Part shown: one piece after another, positions 41,919 through 53,026 of the stretch
How positions within the stretch are numbered: position 1 is the first letter of the stretch
Layout: each line of letters starts with the position of its first letter
DNA from: Flectonema sp. DT1601
Lineage: Eukaryota; Euglenozoa; Diplonemea; Diplonemida; Diplonemidae
Length of the DNA stretch: 64,000 nt
Assembly: GCA_964019425.1 (NCBI GenBank)
Contig: OZ025805.1
Coordinates: 124,001 to 188,000 of the forward strand
Direction of reading: 5' to 3'
Translations under genes and position numbers: made by a program
The notes under the pieces: model-generated
What the model was told of the DNA's origin: nothing
The model's input: only the letters and a program-made list of their open reading frames with translations
The model's database searches: none

Positions 41919-44900
41919 CTAAAAACTGACACCAGAATCTTCGTCGCCTGCGTCAAATACAACTCCCGCCGTGTCATCGTCTTCTTCAGGTGACATATCG
42001 ATTGGTTCGCTGACGACTTCTGGAGTCGCATCAGCTGTTTCTCTCACAAACCTGTTGACAATCGACGCCAAATCCGCCAAACTTTTTCCAAAACTCGTCT
42101 GCAGTTGAGAATCACATTTTTGCTTCTCTGCAGTAGTCGCTTTCGATTTATTTAATATTTGAAAAAAGAACAACTGCAACTTCTCAGTACAAGCCTGTGG
42201 ATACCTCGTAATAACACTCAAAGCAGACATGTAGTCTTTGTTGTTGTCACACACTTTAAGAAGGGAGAATAGGATGCCAGCATTTGGAGTCTGTGGGTTG
42301 TTATTGTTCGTTGTTTGTTTGTTTTTTTGTTTTTTTTTTGTTCCCCCAGAACAAGAAAAACGACATACGATCTTTTCCCTTTCAAGAAGGTCCCAATACT
42401 GATCGAGTTCGCTGGTTTCTTTTAGTGTCTGTCCCAGGTATCCCATGACGTACTCATCCATTGTGATACCAAGAGATCTCATTTCCTCGATGTACATCAT
42501 CGCTGCTTCCGTATTTTGTAACTTAGCACAGCAGTACATTAGTTTATGAAATACGTGTCTCGTGTCTACAGCCGGTACTTTATTTCTGAGAATCTTGTTG
42601 GCTTTCTGTGAGGAGGGATTTTTTTAATTTTTTTTTTTTTTGAAATTTGATTGAGAAGGCGATAATAGGAAGAAAAAAACAAAAGAAAAAAAAAACCCCC
42701 CCCAGCCTTAGCGGCTTTCAAAAAAAAAAATAACAATACCCTGTATTCTTCCAAGATTGCCCTGGCGTGAGCGAGCCCGTCAGAATCATCACCTGTTGAA
42801 TTGGCACATGCGATTATTGCGAGACCAATGGCGGTATCAGTTACTTTAACGGATTCATCCTCCATCATCGTGTTGAGAACATGACGAGCACTCTTTATAC
42901 ATCCCTGGTTTGTTATAAATTGTTTACTGTAATTGTACAGTTTTATTTAAATGAAAAAGAATTGGTTTTAACTTCAACTATACAGAAAATAATGATATAA
43001 CACTGTGATTTTTTGTTTGTGCACGAAACCGTGAACCGACTTAAACTGATAAAGCTAAAGGAGGTTTACGTGTGCTGCCAACATTCTTTTTCGTTCTTGC
43101 AATACTTGCTAAATGCAAAAAAAAAAAAAAAAAAAAAGTAATAACATACATGACTAGCACAAGTTGATATACAATTATGATAAGCAGTCAAATCGAGTCT
43201 GCCTCCTTCGTTTGCCCTGACATCTTCAAGAAGAGCGAGAGCGTTGTCCATTCTTCCTGTAGTGTAATGCATTTTCATTAGACTAGTGACGACGTCAGTC
43301 CTGTCGTAAACGCTCTCTGGATCATCTTCTTTAAGTTCTTGATAAACTCTCTCAGCTGCTTCGTGATTACCTGCTCTGGTACACAGACCAAGCAGAGCAG
43401 TATAAACGTTTAGCGTTGGATTGACACCTGTTTGCCTCAACATGTTCTTTAAGCGAAATCCAGCTTTAACTTCTATAGGACGAGGTTGTTTTGTAGGAAC
43501 AACTTTACAAGGTTGATCATCCAACCAGTCTAAACCATCTTCATCATCAGTAACATTTCTAATGTAGGCAACTGTTTCAAATTTCATTCCCATGTTTCCC
43601 AATGCTCTGATTGCTTGAGCTACAAAATGAGGTGTGAATTTTTGAGGATCGGTGTTAAAGAGATCTTCAATAACCGCGTCAACCATGTCTATTTGACCTT
43701 TGGTAGCCCATGATTTAGCAGAGTAGTAAAAAGTATATCCGTCTGGTTTGATATCCTTTTGTGCTTCTATTTCCTTAACAAGTCTTTGTACTTCTTCAGC
43801 ATTACCTGCTTCAGAGTAGACTGACATTAGACGATTGTATGTCTCGATGACTGGTGATAAGTTGAAATCTTTTAGCTGATTGAAGATGTGCTGAGCAACA
43901 TCACAATTCTTTTTAGTTGTGAGTTTATTTTTCATGTGAGAAAAGTACAACGGCATATCATCTTGACCTCCTTCACTCCATTTGTAAAATGTTCCGTATG
44001 AAGAGGCTCCTTTATCTCTGGCACATGCATGTAAAGCTCTGTGTGCGATATCAAGGGTGATTCCTCGGCCCTCCTCAACGAGATCCTTCATAACTTCCAA
44101 TACTTCTGTGGTCTCACCATTGTCAGCGAGAATTCCAAGGTATCGTTCTGTCGCGTCCATCATCCGACCGTCATCAGAAACTCCCTTTTGAGAATCATGT
44201 AATTGTTTCATGTCTAGATAGATTGATCTTATTGTTTGTAAGTTATTCTTCGCAGTCGATCCTTGTGTTATTATTCTCATGAATCTTTTATCTATTCCTG
44301 GATCTCTCTTCAACTGGTGATATAAAACTAAGACTTTATCATAGGAACCTGAAGCTACAAACAGTCGAAGTTGTAACATGTGTAAGTCATAGCTGTCTCT
44401 GTTGTCAATTATTTTGTATTCCTTCAAATCCGATAATAAATTTTCGTATCTCACAAGTATCGATTGATTTCCTCTGACACGTGCGGCGTATTCCAGAAGC
44501 GTTTGTGTTGACCTCTTTGCCATTGTATTGTATTGCAGTTTTTCAGGATTATTTTCCTTTATGCTATCCCACAGGTCAAATGCTCTTTCTACTTCGTTAT
44601 TAACAGCCAGTGAATTCATTAAACAGAATTCAAGCCTTATTAAGGTTTCAGTTGATCTATCTCCTTTTTTAAGATTCATAACCCACGGTTCAATATTTTC
44701 TAAAATTTGAACCGATCTGATCCTAGAGCAGTACGTCAAAACTGTAAACGCAATTTCTGGAGAAATATACAAATGACCTGCGTTACGTTCATCTAGTCTT
44801 ATAGGAAGAGATGAAGGTGGAAATTGTTGAGAGAAGTGAGCGTCTGCAATCGCTTCGAAAAGACGTACGGCATACGCAGCACTCGACATCTCAGAAATCC

Positions 44901-45618
44901 CCAACAGAAGACCATTAATGACTTCTACTTTCATCGTGTACGGAACCTCAGCTGATTTGATGTATTTCACGCAAAGGTCGAAAAACTTTTCCGTGTTTTG
45001 TTTTTTCAATTTCCTCAAAGAAATGCAAAACATTATAGTGAACGATTGGTGGTTTGGTTTTAAATTTTTTTCTTTAAGCTTACTGTACACTCCGTAAAGG
45101 GCATTTACATCATAACGCTCTTGGTACATCACCATTAACACGGTGTTATAAACTGATGTGTCTATAACAAATCCTCGAGACTCAAATGTCTTTACAGCTT
45201 GAATTAGAATTCTGGGAGATGAGTGTTCGATGTGATTTTTTCTAATGGCGTGATAAAGTCCCATTAAGAATCTTGATAACCATATTGAATCAACGTCGTC
45301 TGGTTTTAATTTTGACATGATAGACGAGATGAATTCACCAACTTCTTCTAGTCTATCTTTTATATCTTTCGCATGAAATATTTCAGTTGGTGATTCTTTA
45401 CGCAAGTGTCTCGATGATAAATACTCTTCCGTAGTCATTCGAAGGTCTTTTGTCGCACTCGAACCACCCAACAGCTCCATTCTTTCTTCAGCTACAGCTG
45501 TTTGCTCTTCTGTTCTCATTCTATTCGAGACCCATCGCTGTTGCTGATGATGTTGTTTGCGTCCTAATGGACGTAAAGCAGCACTAGCATTTCTCCTTAC
45601 GATTAGCAAAGAGGCCAT
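41919..45618 (-). CDS. Mitochondrial pentatricopeptide-type protein (4 exons, 1080 aa)
   Basis: Exons 45618-43150, 42904-42740, 42605-42369 and 42290-41919, each a whole number of codons; every acceptor is CAG and the donors are GTATGT or GTATTG. The basic, Ser/Ala-rich start (MASLLIVRRNASAALRPLGRK) is a likely mitochondrial presequence. The body is helical repeats with PPR signatures, for example SPVIETYNRLMSVYSEAGNA, NPTLNVYTALLGLCTRAGNH and EAAERVYQELKEDD, and LDLTAYHNCISTCASH at the exon 1 end. The tail is acidic (SPEEDDDTAGVVFDAGDED). The probable role is organelle RNA processing or mitoribosome association, inferred from the family. The start is the first ATG with a presequence. Intron 1 contains a copy of the gene-edge repeat. 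Confidence 0.85.
42955..43120. repeat. Gene-edge dispersed repeat, copy inside PPR intron 1
   Basis: About 165 bp matching 56955-57128 and 41551-41698 (ACTATACAGAAAATA, GTGAACCGACTTAAACTGAT, GGAGGTTTACGTGTGCTGCC, AATACTTG.TAAATGCAAAA). It ends in an A run in plus orientation. Confidence 0.75.
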
Positions 45619-46168
45619 TATGACACTTATGTAATACTCTTATTTAAGGGGGAAAAGAGAGAATTTTATTTTATTTTTATATTACTTATTTACGAAGCCT
45701 AAAAGAGCCAAAATCCAGGAAAAAGCTCAACAGGATGGGTGACAGTTATATCGATACCAGCCAACCGTGAGACTCTCACAGACGATAAGAGATATAAAAA
45801 AAATTTGGTACAAAAAAAAAAAAAAAAGTAATGATTTTTACCTGGAAAAACGAGATGTAAAGAATTAAAACATGAAAAAAGAATACTCACAAAACACCAC
45901 TCACAATACGTACATAAAGGAAACCCCCCCCCACTCCAGGGTCTGATAACTGTTTTGATTTATGGGGAATGAGGGATGTGACGTAAATCAGAAGCCATAA
46001 TCGGCGATAAATAAAAAAGAAAATATCTCCTTGAGGGAATCGAACATGCTTCTAAAAAGAAGGGGCTTTTTTTCCCCTTTAGTCTGTCGTAGGTTTGAAT
46101 AGTGTTCCTGTGAAGAGAACCTACTCAAAGTCGCAGATATTAACCAACGATGGTACCAAACTAGATGA
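45619..46168. other. Spacer between PPR and RBM34-like genes
   Basis: No gene seen; contains an A run (45813-45827). ORFs at 45699-45890 and 45988-46509 are low-complexity or shadow frames. Confidence 0.7.
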
Positions 46169-47323
46169 CTATTTATTCTTACGGGAGTCTCTCTTCTCTT
46201 TCTCAACCTTCTTCTTTGCTTTGCTAGCAGCAGATGCAGCTGTCGCATCTGACGTAGCCTTCCACTGTTTAGTAAGACCAGTGAGTTCTTTAGAAAGCTT
46301 TTTCTTGGCGTGTTTACCTTCCCAATCACGGGCTGATTCATCTTCTGGAGTTTCTGTTGTTTTAGTACGAGCACTTTTATGATGTGGTGTTTGTTTCTTT
46401 GCTTTTTGCATATCGTTGTAGCTGACAGGGGCGTGGAGGCTTCTATTGTGACGTATCTTAGAATCCTTTTCAGCAGTACGATCACGAACCTGTTTAACAC
46501 GAAGCTCACGACCCTGAAGGTACTGTCCTTGAAGCTTTAGGACTGACCAAACACTGTCTTGAGAATTGAATGAAACAAAACCGAAACCTTTTCCTTTTCT
46601 TGTTACCGGATCTCTGATAAGTCTAACTTTCTGAACATCACTTATATTATGACCAAGTAGGAATCCTCTGATGTCTTCTTCTGTTATTTCTAGTAAAAGG
46701 TTTCCTAAAAATACTGAAGACGCGGACTCAAAAGGACTGGCTCCACCAAAGGCAGGTTCTGCTCTGATGTGTCTGTCGAGGAATAACGCATTGTCGAGTA
46801 GCTTTAAAGCTTTTTCGAACATTTCTTTTGTTGGAAGGACGCAGTAGGCTGCGCAGCTGCCTTCTTCCGATAACTTTGATTTTATCACGTTGAGTTTGTG
46901 GAGTTTGAATAGACCTCTTCCCTTACCATGTTCGAATGATTGAGCTCTGATTCTCACGATTACGTCTTTCGTTCCAACTGTTTTCCTTATGAATGACACC
47001 AATTCTTCCTTTTTAACCTGATTAGGAACGTTGTCGATAAATATAGTCAAAGCTTCTCTAGCTTTTTCCTCTGCTTCGGTTCGGAGGAGTTTACCATTCT
47101 TGTCTAAGTAAACAACATTGTTTCTTATTGTTCTTTTTCTCCTTTTTATTCTTTGTCTATCTTTATCAAATAAAGATTTTAAGTCCACGTCCTTTGATTG
47201 TTTTTCATCAGCGTCACTGGCTGGGTCAGCCTCATCGAAGAGAGCAGATAGTTTAGTGTTCTGATCAGCTGAGTCTGCGATAGCGTCTTCCGTGTCTTTC
47301 TGAGATAGTTTTATTTTCGACAT
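46169..47323 (-). CDS. RBM34: RBM34/Nop12-like nucleolar RNA-binding protein (384 aa)
   Basis: Single exon. An acidic, lysine-rich N-terminus (about 1-85; FDKDRQRIKRRKRT) precedes two RNA recognition motifs: RRM1 about 90-200 (ALTIFIDNVPNQVKKEELVSF, with a long loop) and RRM2 about 206-285 (SSVFLGNLLLEITEEDIRGF and GKGFGFVSF, the RNP2 and RNP1 motifs). A basic tail follows (SKAKKKVEKEKRDSRKNK). Two RRMs with an unusually long first motif and charged ends match RBM34/Nop12, which acts in large ribosomal subunit (25S/28S) maturation in the nucleolus. A leader AG (TTCTTTATTCCACAG) lies 17 nt before the ATG. Confidence 0.85.
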   Translation of the reverse strand: MSKIKLSQKDTEDAIADSADQNTKLSALFDEADPASDADEKQSKDVDLKSLFDKDRQRIKRRKRTIRNNVVYLDKNGKLLRTEAEEKAREALTIFIDNVPNQVKKEELVSFIRKTVGTKDVIVRIRAQSFEHGKGRGLFKLHKLNVIKSKLSEEGSCAAYCVLPTKEMFEKALKLLDNALFLDRHIRAEPAFGGASPFESASSVFLGNLLLEITEEDIRGFLLGHNISDVQKVRLIRDPVTRKGKGFGFVSFNSQDSVWSVLKLQGQYLQGRELRVKQVRDRTAEKDSKIRHNRSLHAPVSYNDMQKAKKQTPHHKSARTKTTETPEDESARDWEGKHAKKKLSKELTGLTKQWKATSDATAASAASKAKKKVEKEKRDSRKNK

Positions 47324-47340
47324 GATTTTTGAATTGATAA

Positions 47341-47342
47341 CT
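47341..47342 (-). promoter_or_regulatory. Putative spliced-leader acceptor of the RBM34-like gene
   Basis: Minus-strand TTCTTTATTCCACAG ends here, 17 nt upstream of the ATG. Confidence 0.5.
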
Positions 47343-47438
47343 GTGGAATAAAGAATGAAAAAATTAGAGAGAAAGAAAGAAAAAAAACTAAAATCTTAAT
47401 CATATAAAGCATACAGTTATCGTGTGAATAAATAGTAA

Positions 47439-48716
47439 TTATTTATCAACTGTCGAAAGTTCCTCTTTTTCATCGTCGCTCTCAGCATCTCCTGGCTCAG
47501 CAGTTGCTGTTTTTTGCAACATTTTAAATAATTGTTTTATTCCCTCAAGCTCATCAGGAGTTGCTAAGGATCTCTGTTGTTTTGTTTTGTTTATTTTTTT
47601 ACTTTGTGAATCCGGCAGCTATGATGGTGTGTGACATACCTGAGCAACATGTAGTAGTGAAGTAACATGTTTGTGACACCTATAAGCAAATTTATTTTTC
47701 CGTCTACCAGTTCCACTCCAGTCTGATTTAGAACAAGGATATCCAAGTGTTTCTAGACTTTGTCTGCAGTGTTCGTGAAGCTCAGAAACTTCGGCGTCAG
47801 TGGCTGGTTGGACAACTGTCAAGTCGTGGCCTTGATCAGGTGCTTCAGTTCCATGTTTGAGTTCCCATAAACGAGAAACAACAACAATAGCGGAATGAGA
47901 TAAATTTAAAGAAGTGCAATAACTGGTAGTTGGTAAGGTACAGATCCCACTACACATTAGTGTGTCATTACAACTGAGACCTTTTGCTTCATTTCCGAAA
48001 ACGAGAGCAGTTCGACCAGATTTCGTTAATTCAGGAATTTGAGGAACATCTACATTACTAGTTCGGAAAGCAGCTCCACGTTTACCTGTGAAAGCTAATG
48101 CGCGATCAACACCTTCTAATGCCTCACCAAGACCAGACACTACTTTAAACGATTTCAGAAGAGGGATTCCTTCAGCGGTCGCAAGCATTTCTGAGTATCT
48201 CCAAAAATTAGTATTTAGAGTTCGATGAGGACAATCATCGGTGGTTGCTTTTTCATTTCCTTCTTCTTGTGATCTTTTACAACGTTTGATTCGACGGTCT
48301 TCCCATTCAAGTTGTTTATTAGAAACAATCCAAATATCATCGATGCCGTAATTGGCTGCTAACCTGGCGACCGATCCGATATTTCTTGAGTCCTGTGGAT
48401 CGACTAACACTATTCGGTACTCACACAATAACTCTGTTTCTTTAACGTCTTTTCCTTTTAACAATTCTTCTTTCTTTTCATCTTTAACATGAGCATATGA
48501 ACACTTATTTTCATAAGGGCATTTTCCTCGTCTGTCCCATGGACACCATCGTCCTCGTTTGCCTTCTTGTATACTTTTTGCAGCTCTGTCAGAAATGACT
48601 AAATCTGATTTTTGAATTTCTATCTCATCTTCCGCAGAAACAAACAATTTTATTGTCGAGCTCTCCACCGGTTGTTGCTCAGTTGTTTCTGATTTTCTCT
48701 TGTCTTTCTTTCCCAT
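47439..48716 (-). CDS. CCCH zinc-finger SpoU/TrmJ-type RNA methyltransferase (2 exons, 403 aa)
   Basis: Exons 48716-47640 and 47573-47439; intron 47574-47639 (66 nt, GTATGT...CAG). Transfers methyl from AdoMet to a ribose 2'-OH of tRNA or rRNA, by family. A CCCH finger lies near residues 55-80 (CPWDRRGKCPYENKCSYAH). The SPOUT domain follows: motif 1 DPQDSRNIGSVARLAANYG, motif 2 ALVFGNEAKGLS, motif 3 LPTTSYCTSLNLSHSAIVV with the knot. Exon 2 adds an acidic tail (PGDAESDDEKEELSTVDK). I start at MGKKDKRKSE, because a longer frame to 48746 has no ATG. The zinc finger fused to SpoU is an unusual arrangement. A leader AG lies 20 nt upstream. The gene is duplicated next door. Confidence 0.85.
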
Positions 48717-49023
48717 GATATTATTAATTATGATACCTGACCCCAAAAGGACTAATTTATTATAAAATAGAAATACCCAGCACTATTTCACCATCATCAG
48801 TCATGACATAATTTTTTAAACCCTAAAAAAACTCATGACACAAGTGACTTAAAATGTTAATACAGGCTAACACTCTGCAATTGACGTACTTGCTCTACAT
48901 TATAATCGTTTCTAACTTCCTTCATAATTCCAACTAAACCCGTGAACCTATTTCGCCATCATCAGTCTCTATAGGTGCCAAGCAATTTTCAGATGTGATT
49001 GTTTTTTTAATGACAAGGGGGGG
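47775..49023. repeat. 1249 bp tandem duplication, parental unit
   Basis: Matches 49872-51120 base for base wherever compared, at a constant offset of 2097 without indels, from inside the methyltransferase C-terminus to a G run 300 bp upstream of its start. Confidence 0.9.
48737..48738 (-). promoter_or_regulatory. Putative spliced-leader acceptor of the methyltransferase gene
   Basis: Minus-strand CCTTTTGGGGTCAG ends here, 20 nt before the ATG; the next bases are GTATCA. The duplicate has the same site at 50834-50835. Confidence 0.4.
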
Positions 49024-49847
49024 TAATTTGATACTGCATTTTCAAGCTCAAAAGGAACAACAATTTCTCCGACAATCTTGACTGTCAGCGGCAGCGTAGT
49101 AAATGACTGCAAATATATAAATAATACCACTGGAGGCCACGTGAACATAGTTGAGCGCCACTTGCCTATGTTACCGTAACAGCTTTTTATAAAACTCATG
49201 AGTACTTAATTAATACATTATATTGTCTTGAAAATTAACCATAGAAAAAGACGAACACCAGGAAGGGGGGCGGCTCTTTGTCAATAGCCGTATATACTGG
49301 TATTTGATGATACGAAAACTGTATTAAAAGTAGTTCAAGATGGCGAAACACGTTGTGAAATAAATAAACGTAGCACATCTCACTACTAACAAAAAACCTA
49401 AAACAAAAAGGAAACGTGATAACCCGCATATACGGTCAACAGCCGGTAAGTGGCAAAGTGCCATTCCCTCGCTACACTCCACTCCCCCTAGCTGTCACAA
49501 ATGTAAATCAAAATGCCCTTCATGGCTAGTCACTACAATTAAACTTCCCGGGGGCGACGGGATTGGAAATAAAAGAGGGAAAAGAAAGATTGTCTTCGAT
49601 CATGCCGCTCCAAAATTAAAAAAGGGGCGAGCAAAACATCCTCATAATTCACACAGGGAGAGGGGGACACCACGCGGACTAGCCGCCGTTTTTTTGCTAA
49701 TTTTGTCCCTTGGGAAGTGCATTAAACTTGTCCACTTCAACGGTGGATAGCACGCACAGTCTCCCGTTCCTGCCCAGACCTAGGCAAAGTGTGTAACTTT
49801 AAACGTGGGTTGCATAAATAATTAGGAAAGCAACACTGGATGAGTGG
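49024..49847. other. Spacer between the duplicated methyltransferase units
   Basis: No gene recognised. Less AT-biased than other spacers near 49470-49760. ORFs here (48969-49199, 49235-49429) have no family features. Confidence 0.6.
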
Positions 49848-50813
49848 TCAGTTGTACATAGGCACAATATGGTGAAGCTCAGAAACTTCGGCGTCAGTGG
49901 CTGGTTGGACAACTGTCAAGTCGTGGCCTTGATCAGGTGCTTCAGTTCCATGTTTGAGTTCCCATAAACGAGAAACAACAACAATAGCGGAATGAGATAA
50001 ATTTAAAGAAGTGCAATAACTGGTAGTTGGTAAGGTACAGATCCCACTACACATTAGTGTGTCATTACAACTGAGACCTTTTGCTTCATTTCCGAAAACG
50101 AGAGCAGTTCGACCAGATTTCGTTAATTCAGGAATTTGAGGAACATCTACATTACTAGTTCGGAAAGCAGCTCCACGTTTACCTGTGAAAGCTAATGCGC
50201 GATCAACACCTTCTAATGCCTCACCAAGACCAGACACTACTTTAAACGATTTCAGAAGAGGGATTCCTTCAGCGGTCGCAAGCATTTCTGAGTATCTCCA
50301 AAAATTAGTATTTAGAGTTCGATGAGGACAATCATCGGTGGTTGCTTTTTCATTTCCTTCTTCTTGTGATCTTTTACAACGTTTGATTCGACGGTCTTCC
50401 CATTCAAGTTGTTTATTAGAAACAATCCAAATATCATCGATGCCGTAATTGGCTGCTAACCTGGCGACCGATCCGATATTTCTTGAGTCCTGTGGATCGA
50501 CTAACACTATTCGGTACTCACACAATAACTCTGTTTCTTTAACGTCTTTTCCTTTTAACAATTCTTCTTTCTTTTCATCTTTAACATGAGCATATGAACA
50601 CTTATTTTCATAAGGGCATTTTCCTCGTCTGTCCCATGGACACCATCGTCCTCGTTTGCCTTCTTGTATACTTTTTGCAGCTCTGTCAGAAATGACTAAA
50701 TCTGATTTTTGAATTTCTATCTCATCTTCCGCAGAAACAAACAATTTTATTGTCGAGCTCTCCACCGGTTGTTGCTCAGTTGTTTCTGATTTTCTCTTGT
50801 CTTTCTTTCCCAT
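49848..50813 (-). CDS. Truncated duplicate of the CCCH-SpoU methyltransferase (321 aa)
   Basis: Identical to the parent up to ATDAEVSELH, then eight foreign residues ending HIVPMYN and a stop. It keeps the zinc finger and all three SPOUT motifs including the knot region, but lacks the last ~80 residues and the second exon. The presumed leader acceptor is duplicated too, so it could be expressed. It could equally be a new pseudogene; identity to the parent says it is recent. Assembly artefact should be excluded. Confidence 0.65.
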   Translation of the reverse strand: MGKKDKRKSETTEQQPVESSTIKLFVSAEDEIEIQKSDLVISDRAAKSIQEGKRGRWCPWDRRGKCPYENKCSYAHVKDEKKEELLKGKDVKETELLCEYRIVLVDPQDSRNIGSVARLAANYGIDDIWIVSNKQLEWEDRRIKRCKRSQEEGNEKATTDDCPHRTLNTNFWRYSEMLATAEGIPLLKSFKVVSGLGEALEGVDRALAFTGKRGAAFRTSNVDVPQIPELTKSGRTALVFGNEAKGLSCNDTLMCSGICTLPTTSYCTSLNLSHSAIVVVSRLWELKHGTEAPDQGHDLTVVQPATDAEVSELHHIVPMYN

Positions 50814-51120
50814 GATATTATTAATTATGATACCTGACCCCAAAAGGACTAATTTATTATAAAATAGAAATACCCAGCACTATTTCACCATCATCAGTCA
50901 TGACATAATTTTTTAAACCCTAAAAAAACTCATGACACAAGTGACTTAAAATGTTAATACAGGCTAACACTCTGCAATTGACGTACTTGCTCTACATTAT
51001 AATCGTTTCTAACTTCCTTCATAATTCCAACTAAACCCGTGAACCTATTTCGCCATCATCAGTCTCTATAGGTGCCAAGCAATTTTCAGATGTGATTGTT
51101 TTTTTAATGACAAGGGGGGG
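49872..51120. repeat. 1249 bp tandem duplication, second unit
   Basis: Copy of 47775-49023. The G run at its right edge has ten G against seven in the parent, and the homology ends there. Confidence 0.9.
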
Positions 51121-51267
51121 GGGTGAAAAAATGAATAAATAAGGAGGTGAAATAATAAAACAGAAGAGAGATCCACTCGTAACTAACCAATTAAGTACCT
51201 GGCCCAGAAAGGTAACAACCACCTACTCTGTGGCAGCAGGTGTGATTGAAATAATAGAAAGGGGGGA

Positions 51268-51310
<43 letters not shown>

Positions 51311-51557
51311 ACTGAAGCACAACCGATACCCGGGAAAAAAAAAAAAAAAAAAAAAAAATATATGTTGGGGAAAAACAATTGCACAATTAAAAGAGGGTGG
51401 GAAAAAATCAGAAAAAGAACAACCGTAGCCAAAATAATACCCAACTCAACTTATCTTTTAATTTTTTTTTTTTTTTCCTTTTTTTCCATCACACCGAAGA
51501 TCTCACTCATTGCAACATGACTCACTGTGTCTTTACAACTTTTGAGTGACATCCACC

Positions 51558-51591
<34 letters not shown>

Positions 51592-52412
51592 CCTTCCTTT
51601 TTAATCAAAAAGATAAAAAATATAAATTAGGGAAGTGAGGGGAAAAAAAAAAACGTGGCTGAAAAAAATAAGAATAGTCTAGGTCCCCAATCGCGGGGCG
51701 ACCGCAGAGTCGGGGTGTGAAGAAGAAAAAAAAAAGAAAAAAAATCAAAGTGAGGAATAGAAGAGAAGTAAGGCCTCCTCAATGAGGCTAACATGATATC
51801 TTGATCGAAATAAAAACTATCAAATAATCGGCACTAAACAACCAAACTTTTTTTTTTTTTTTTTTTTTTGCTACTAAGTTGATCTGTTGCAAAAAAAAAA
51901 AAAAAAAAAAAAAAGTTTGGTTGTTTTTTTTTAAAAAAGAAAATAAAGAAGGAAAGGGAAGAAAAAACGAAACTTATTTTTTTTTTTTTTCTTGGAAAAA
52001 AAAGTGGGGGGGGTAGGTCCTACCAAAATAACTCATTGCTTTTAAAGATGATCCTCTTTGCGAGTTGCGGAAAAAAAAAAAAAAAAAAAAAAAAATAGTG
52101 GTGGGAGGGAAACGAATGACCTCGTCAGACTATACCCCTAGTATTAACATGTTCTTCAGAAACGCACATCTACTTGTACTTTTCTGTGAGTGAACAGCTT
52201 TTTTACTCATAAAAGCTTTCTTGTTCATTTCTGGTGTCCATTTTTGTTTTCTTTTTTTGTCAACCAAACCAATCGTATCATAATGCCCAAAGTCTAATTA
52301 TAATATTCAGAAATATCCTCCCTTTTCTGAATTAAATAATTATGTCATCCTAACCCGTTTGGATTAGAATTTTTTTAAATCAAAAAACTAACCTCCACTT
52401 AATAAGAAGAGA
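51121..52412. other. Homopolymer-rich spacer
   Basis: No gene. T and A runs of 20-40 bases recur (51271-51309, 51337-51357, 51563-51590, 51849-51869, 51891-51914, 52070-52095). ORFs across it are poly-Phe/poly-Lys artefacts. Contains the hairpin at 51836-51926. Confidence 0.8.
51836..51926. other. Long inverted repeat (34-36 nt arms, 21 nt loop)
   Basis: AAACAACCAAAC followed by 22 T, a 21 nt loop, 24 A and then GTTTGGTTGTTT. The 12 bp non-homopolymer base is a perfect inverted match. Confidence 0.8.
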
Positions 52413-53021
52413 TCAGTCAAATGTATTCAAAAGATCCACCGATGGTTGGACGTATCCACTGAACTTGATTGAGCTTCGTGAATACTCTTCTCGTTCATCA
52501 GCAGCGATACGACCCCGAAGAAGTGCTTTTGTACCTCCACCTCGACTACTGCTTTGAGAGTTATTGTAACCGCCTCTAGAGGCTCCCTTACCACGTGAGC
52601 TATGCTGAGGTGGTGCAGATCCCCTTCCACCGTATGATTGTGACGGAGGTGATCTCCTTCCGCATTCCGACATTTCAGTTTTTTTATAATTTTCAGAAAC
52701 TGGTTGCATATCAGTCTTCACCGGTTGAGATGACTGTCTTTGATGCTGCTGTTGCTGTCCTCCGAATATCCTCGCTCTAGCTTGTTTATATGAACCAACC
52801 TTACTCTCGTATGATTGGGGAACATCATTCTTCTGTCTCTGAAGCATCTGTCTACTACTTCCATCACCAGTATTGGGTTGTATAATTCCAACTATCTCTT
52901 CTTTTTCTCTTTCCCTGGCTAGCGCATCAGTGCTTGTTGGTTGTTCAGCGCCGAAGCAGAATCCCAACAACTTTTCTGACATCCCACTTGATCCATTGTT
53001 GTTTATTCTCTTTCTGCCCAT
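52413..53021 (-). CDS. SUZ-domain RNA-associated protein (202 aa)
   Basis: Single visible exon with an ATG at 53021. Residues about 85-105 (VPQSYESKVGSYKQARARIFGG in part) match the SUZ motif (YEKARARIF), which binds RNA and often accompanies an R3H domain. The rest is low-complexity: a QQQQHQRQ stretch, then RG/RGG-type sequence (GGRGSAPPQHSSRGKGASRGG) and a short conserved-looking end (SGYVQPSVDLLNTFD). No R3H domain is seen, so this resembles small SUZ-only proteins (SZRD1-like). Cytoplasmic mRNA-binding is inferred. A leader AG lies only 3 nt before the ATG. Confidence 0.7.
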   Translation of the reverse strand: MGRKRINNNGSSGMSEKLLGFCFGAEQPTSTDALAREREKEEIVGIIQPNTGDGSSRQMLQRQKNDVPQSYESKVGSYKQARARIFGGQQQQHQRQSSQPVKTDMQPVSENYKKTEMSECGRRSPPSQSYGGRGSAPPQHSSRGKGASRGGYNNSQSSSRGGGTKALLRGRIAADEREEYSRSSIKFSGYVQPSVDLLNTFD

Positions 53022-53024
53022 TAC

Positions 53025-53026
53025 CT
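53025..53026 (-). promoter_or_regulatory. Putative spliced-leader acceptor of the SUZ gene
   Basis: Minus-strand TTTCTAACACGCAG ends here, 3 nt before the ATG, an extremely short leader. A cis-splice acceptor to an unseen upstream exon is the alternative. Confidence 0.4.

Noticed and set aside
51230-51520. ORFs made of poly-Phe and poly-Lys in spacers (here and at 57450-58917)
   Set aside because: They are translations of A/T homopolymers with no family content.
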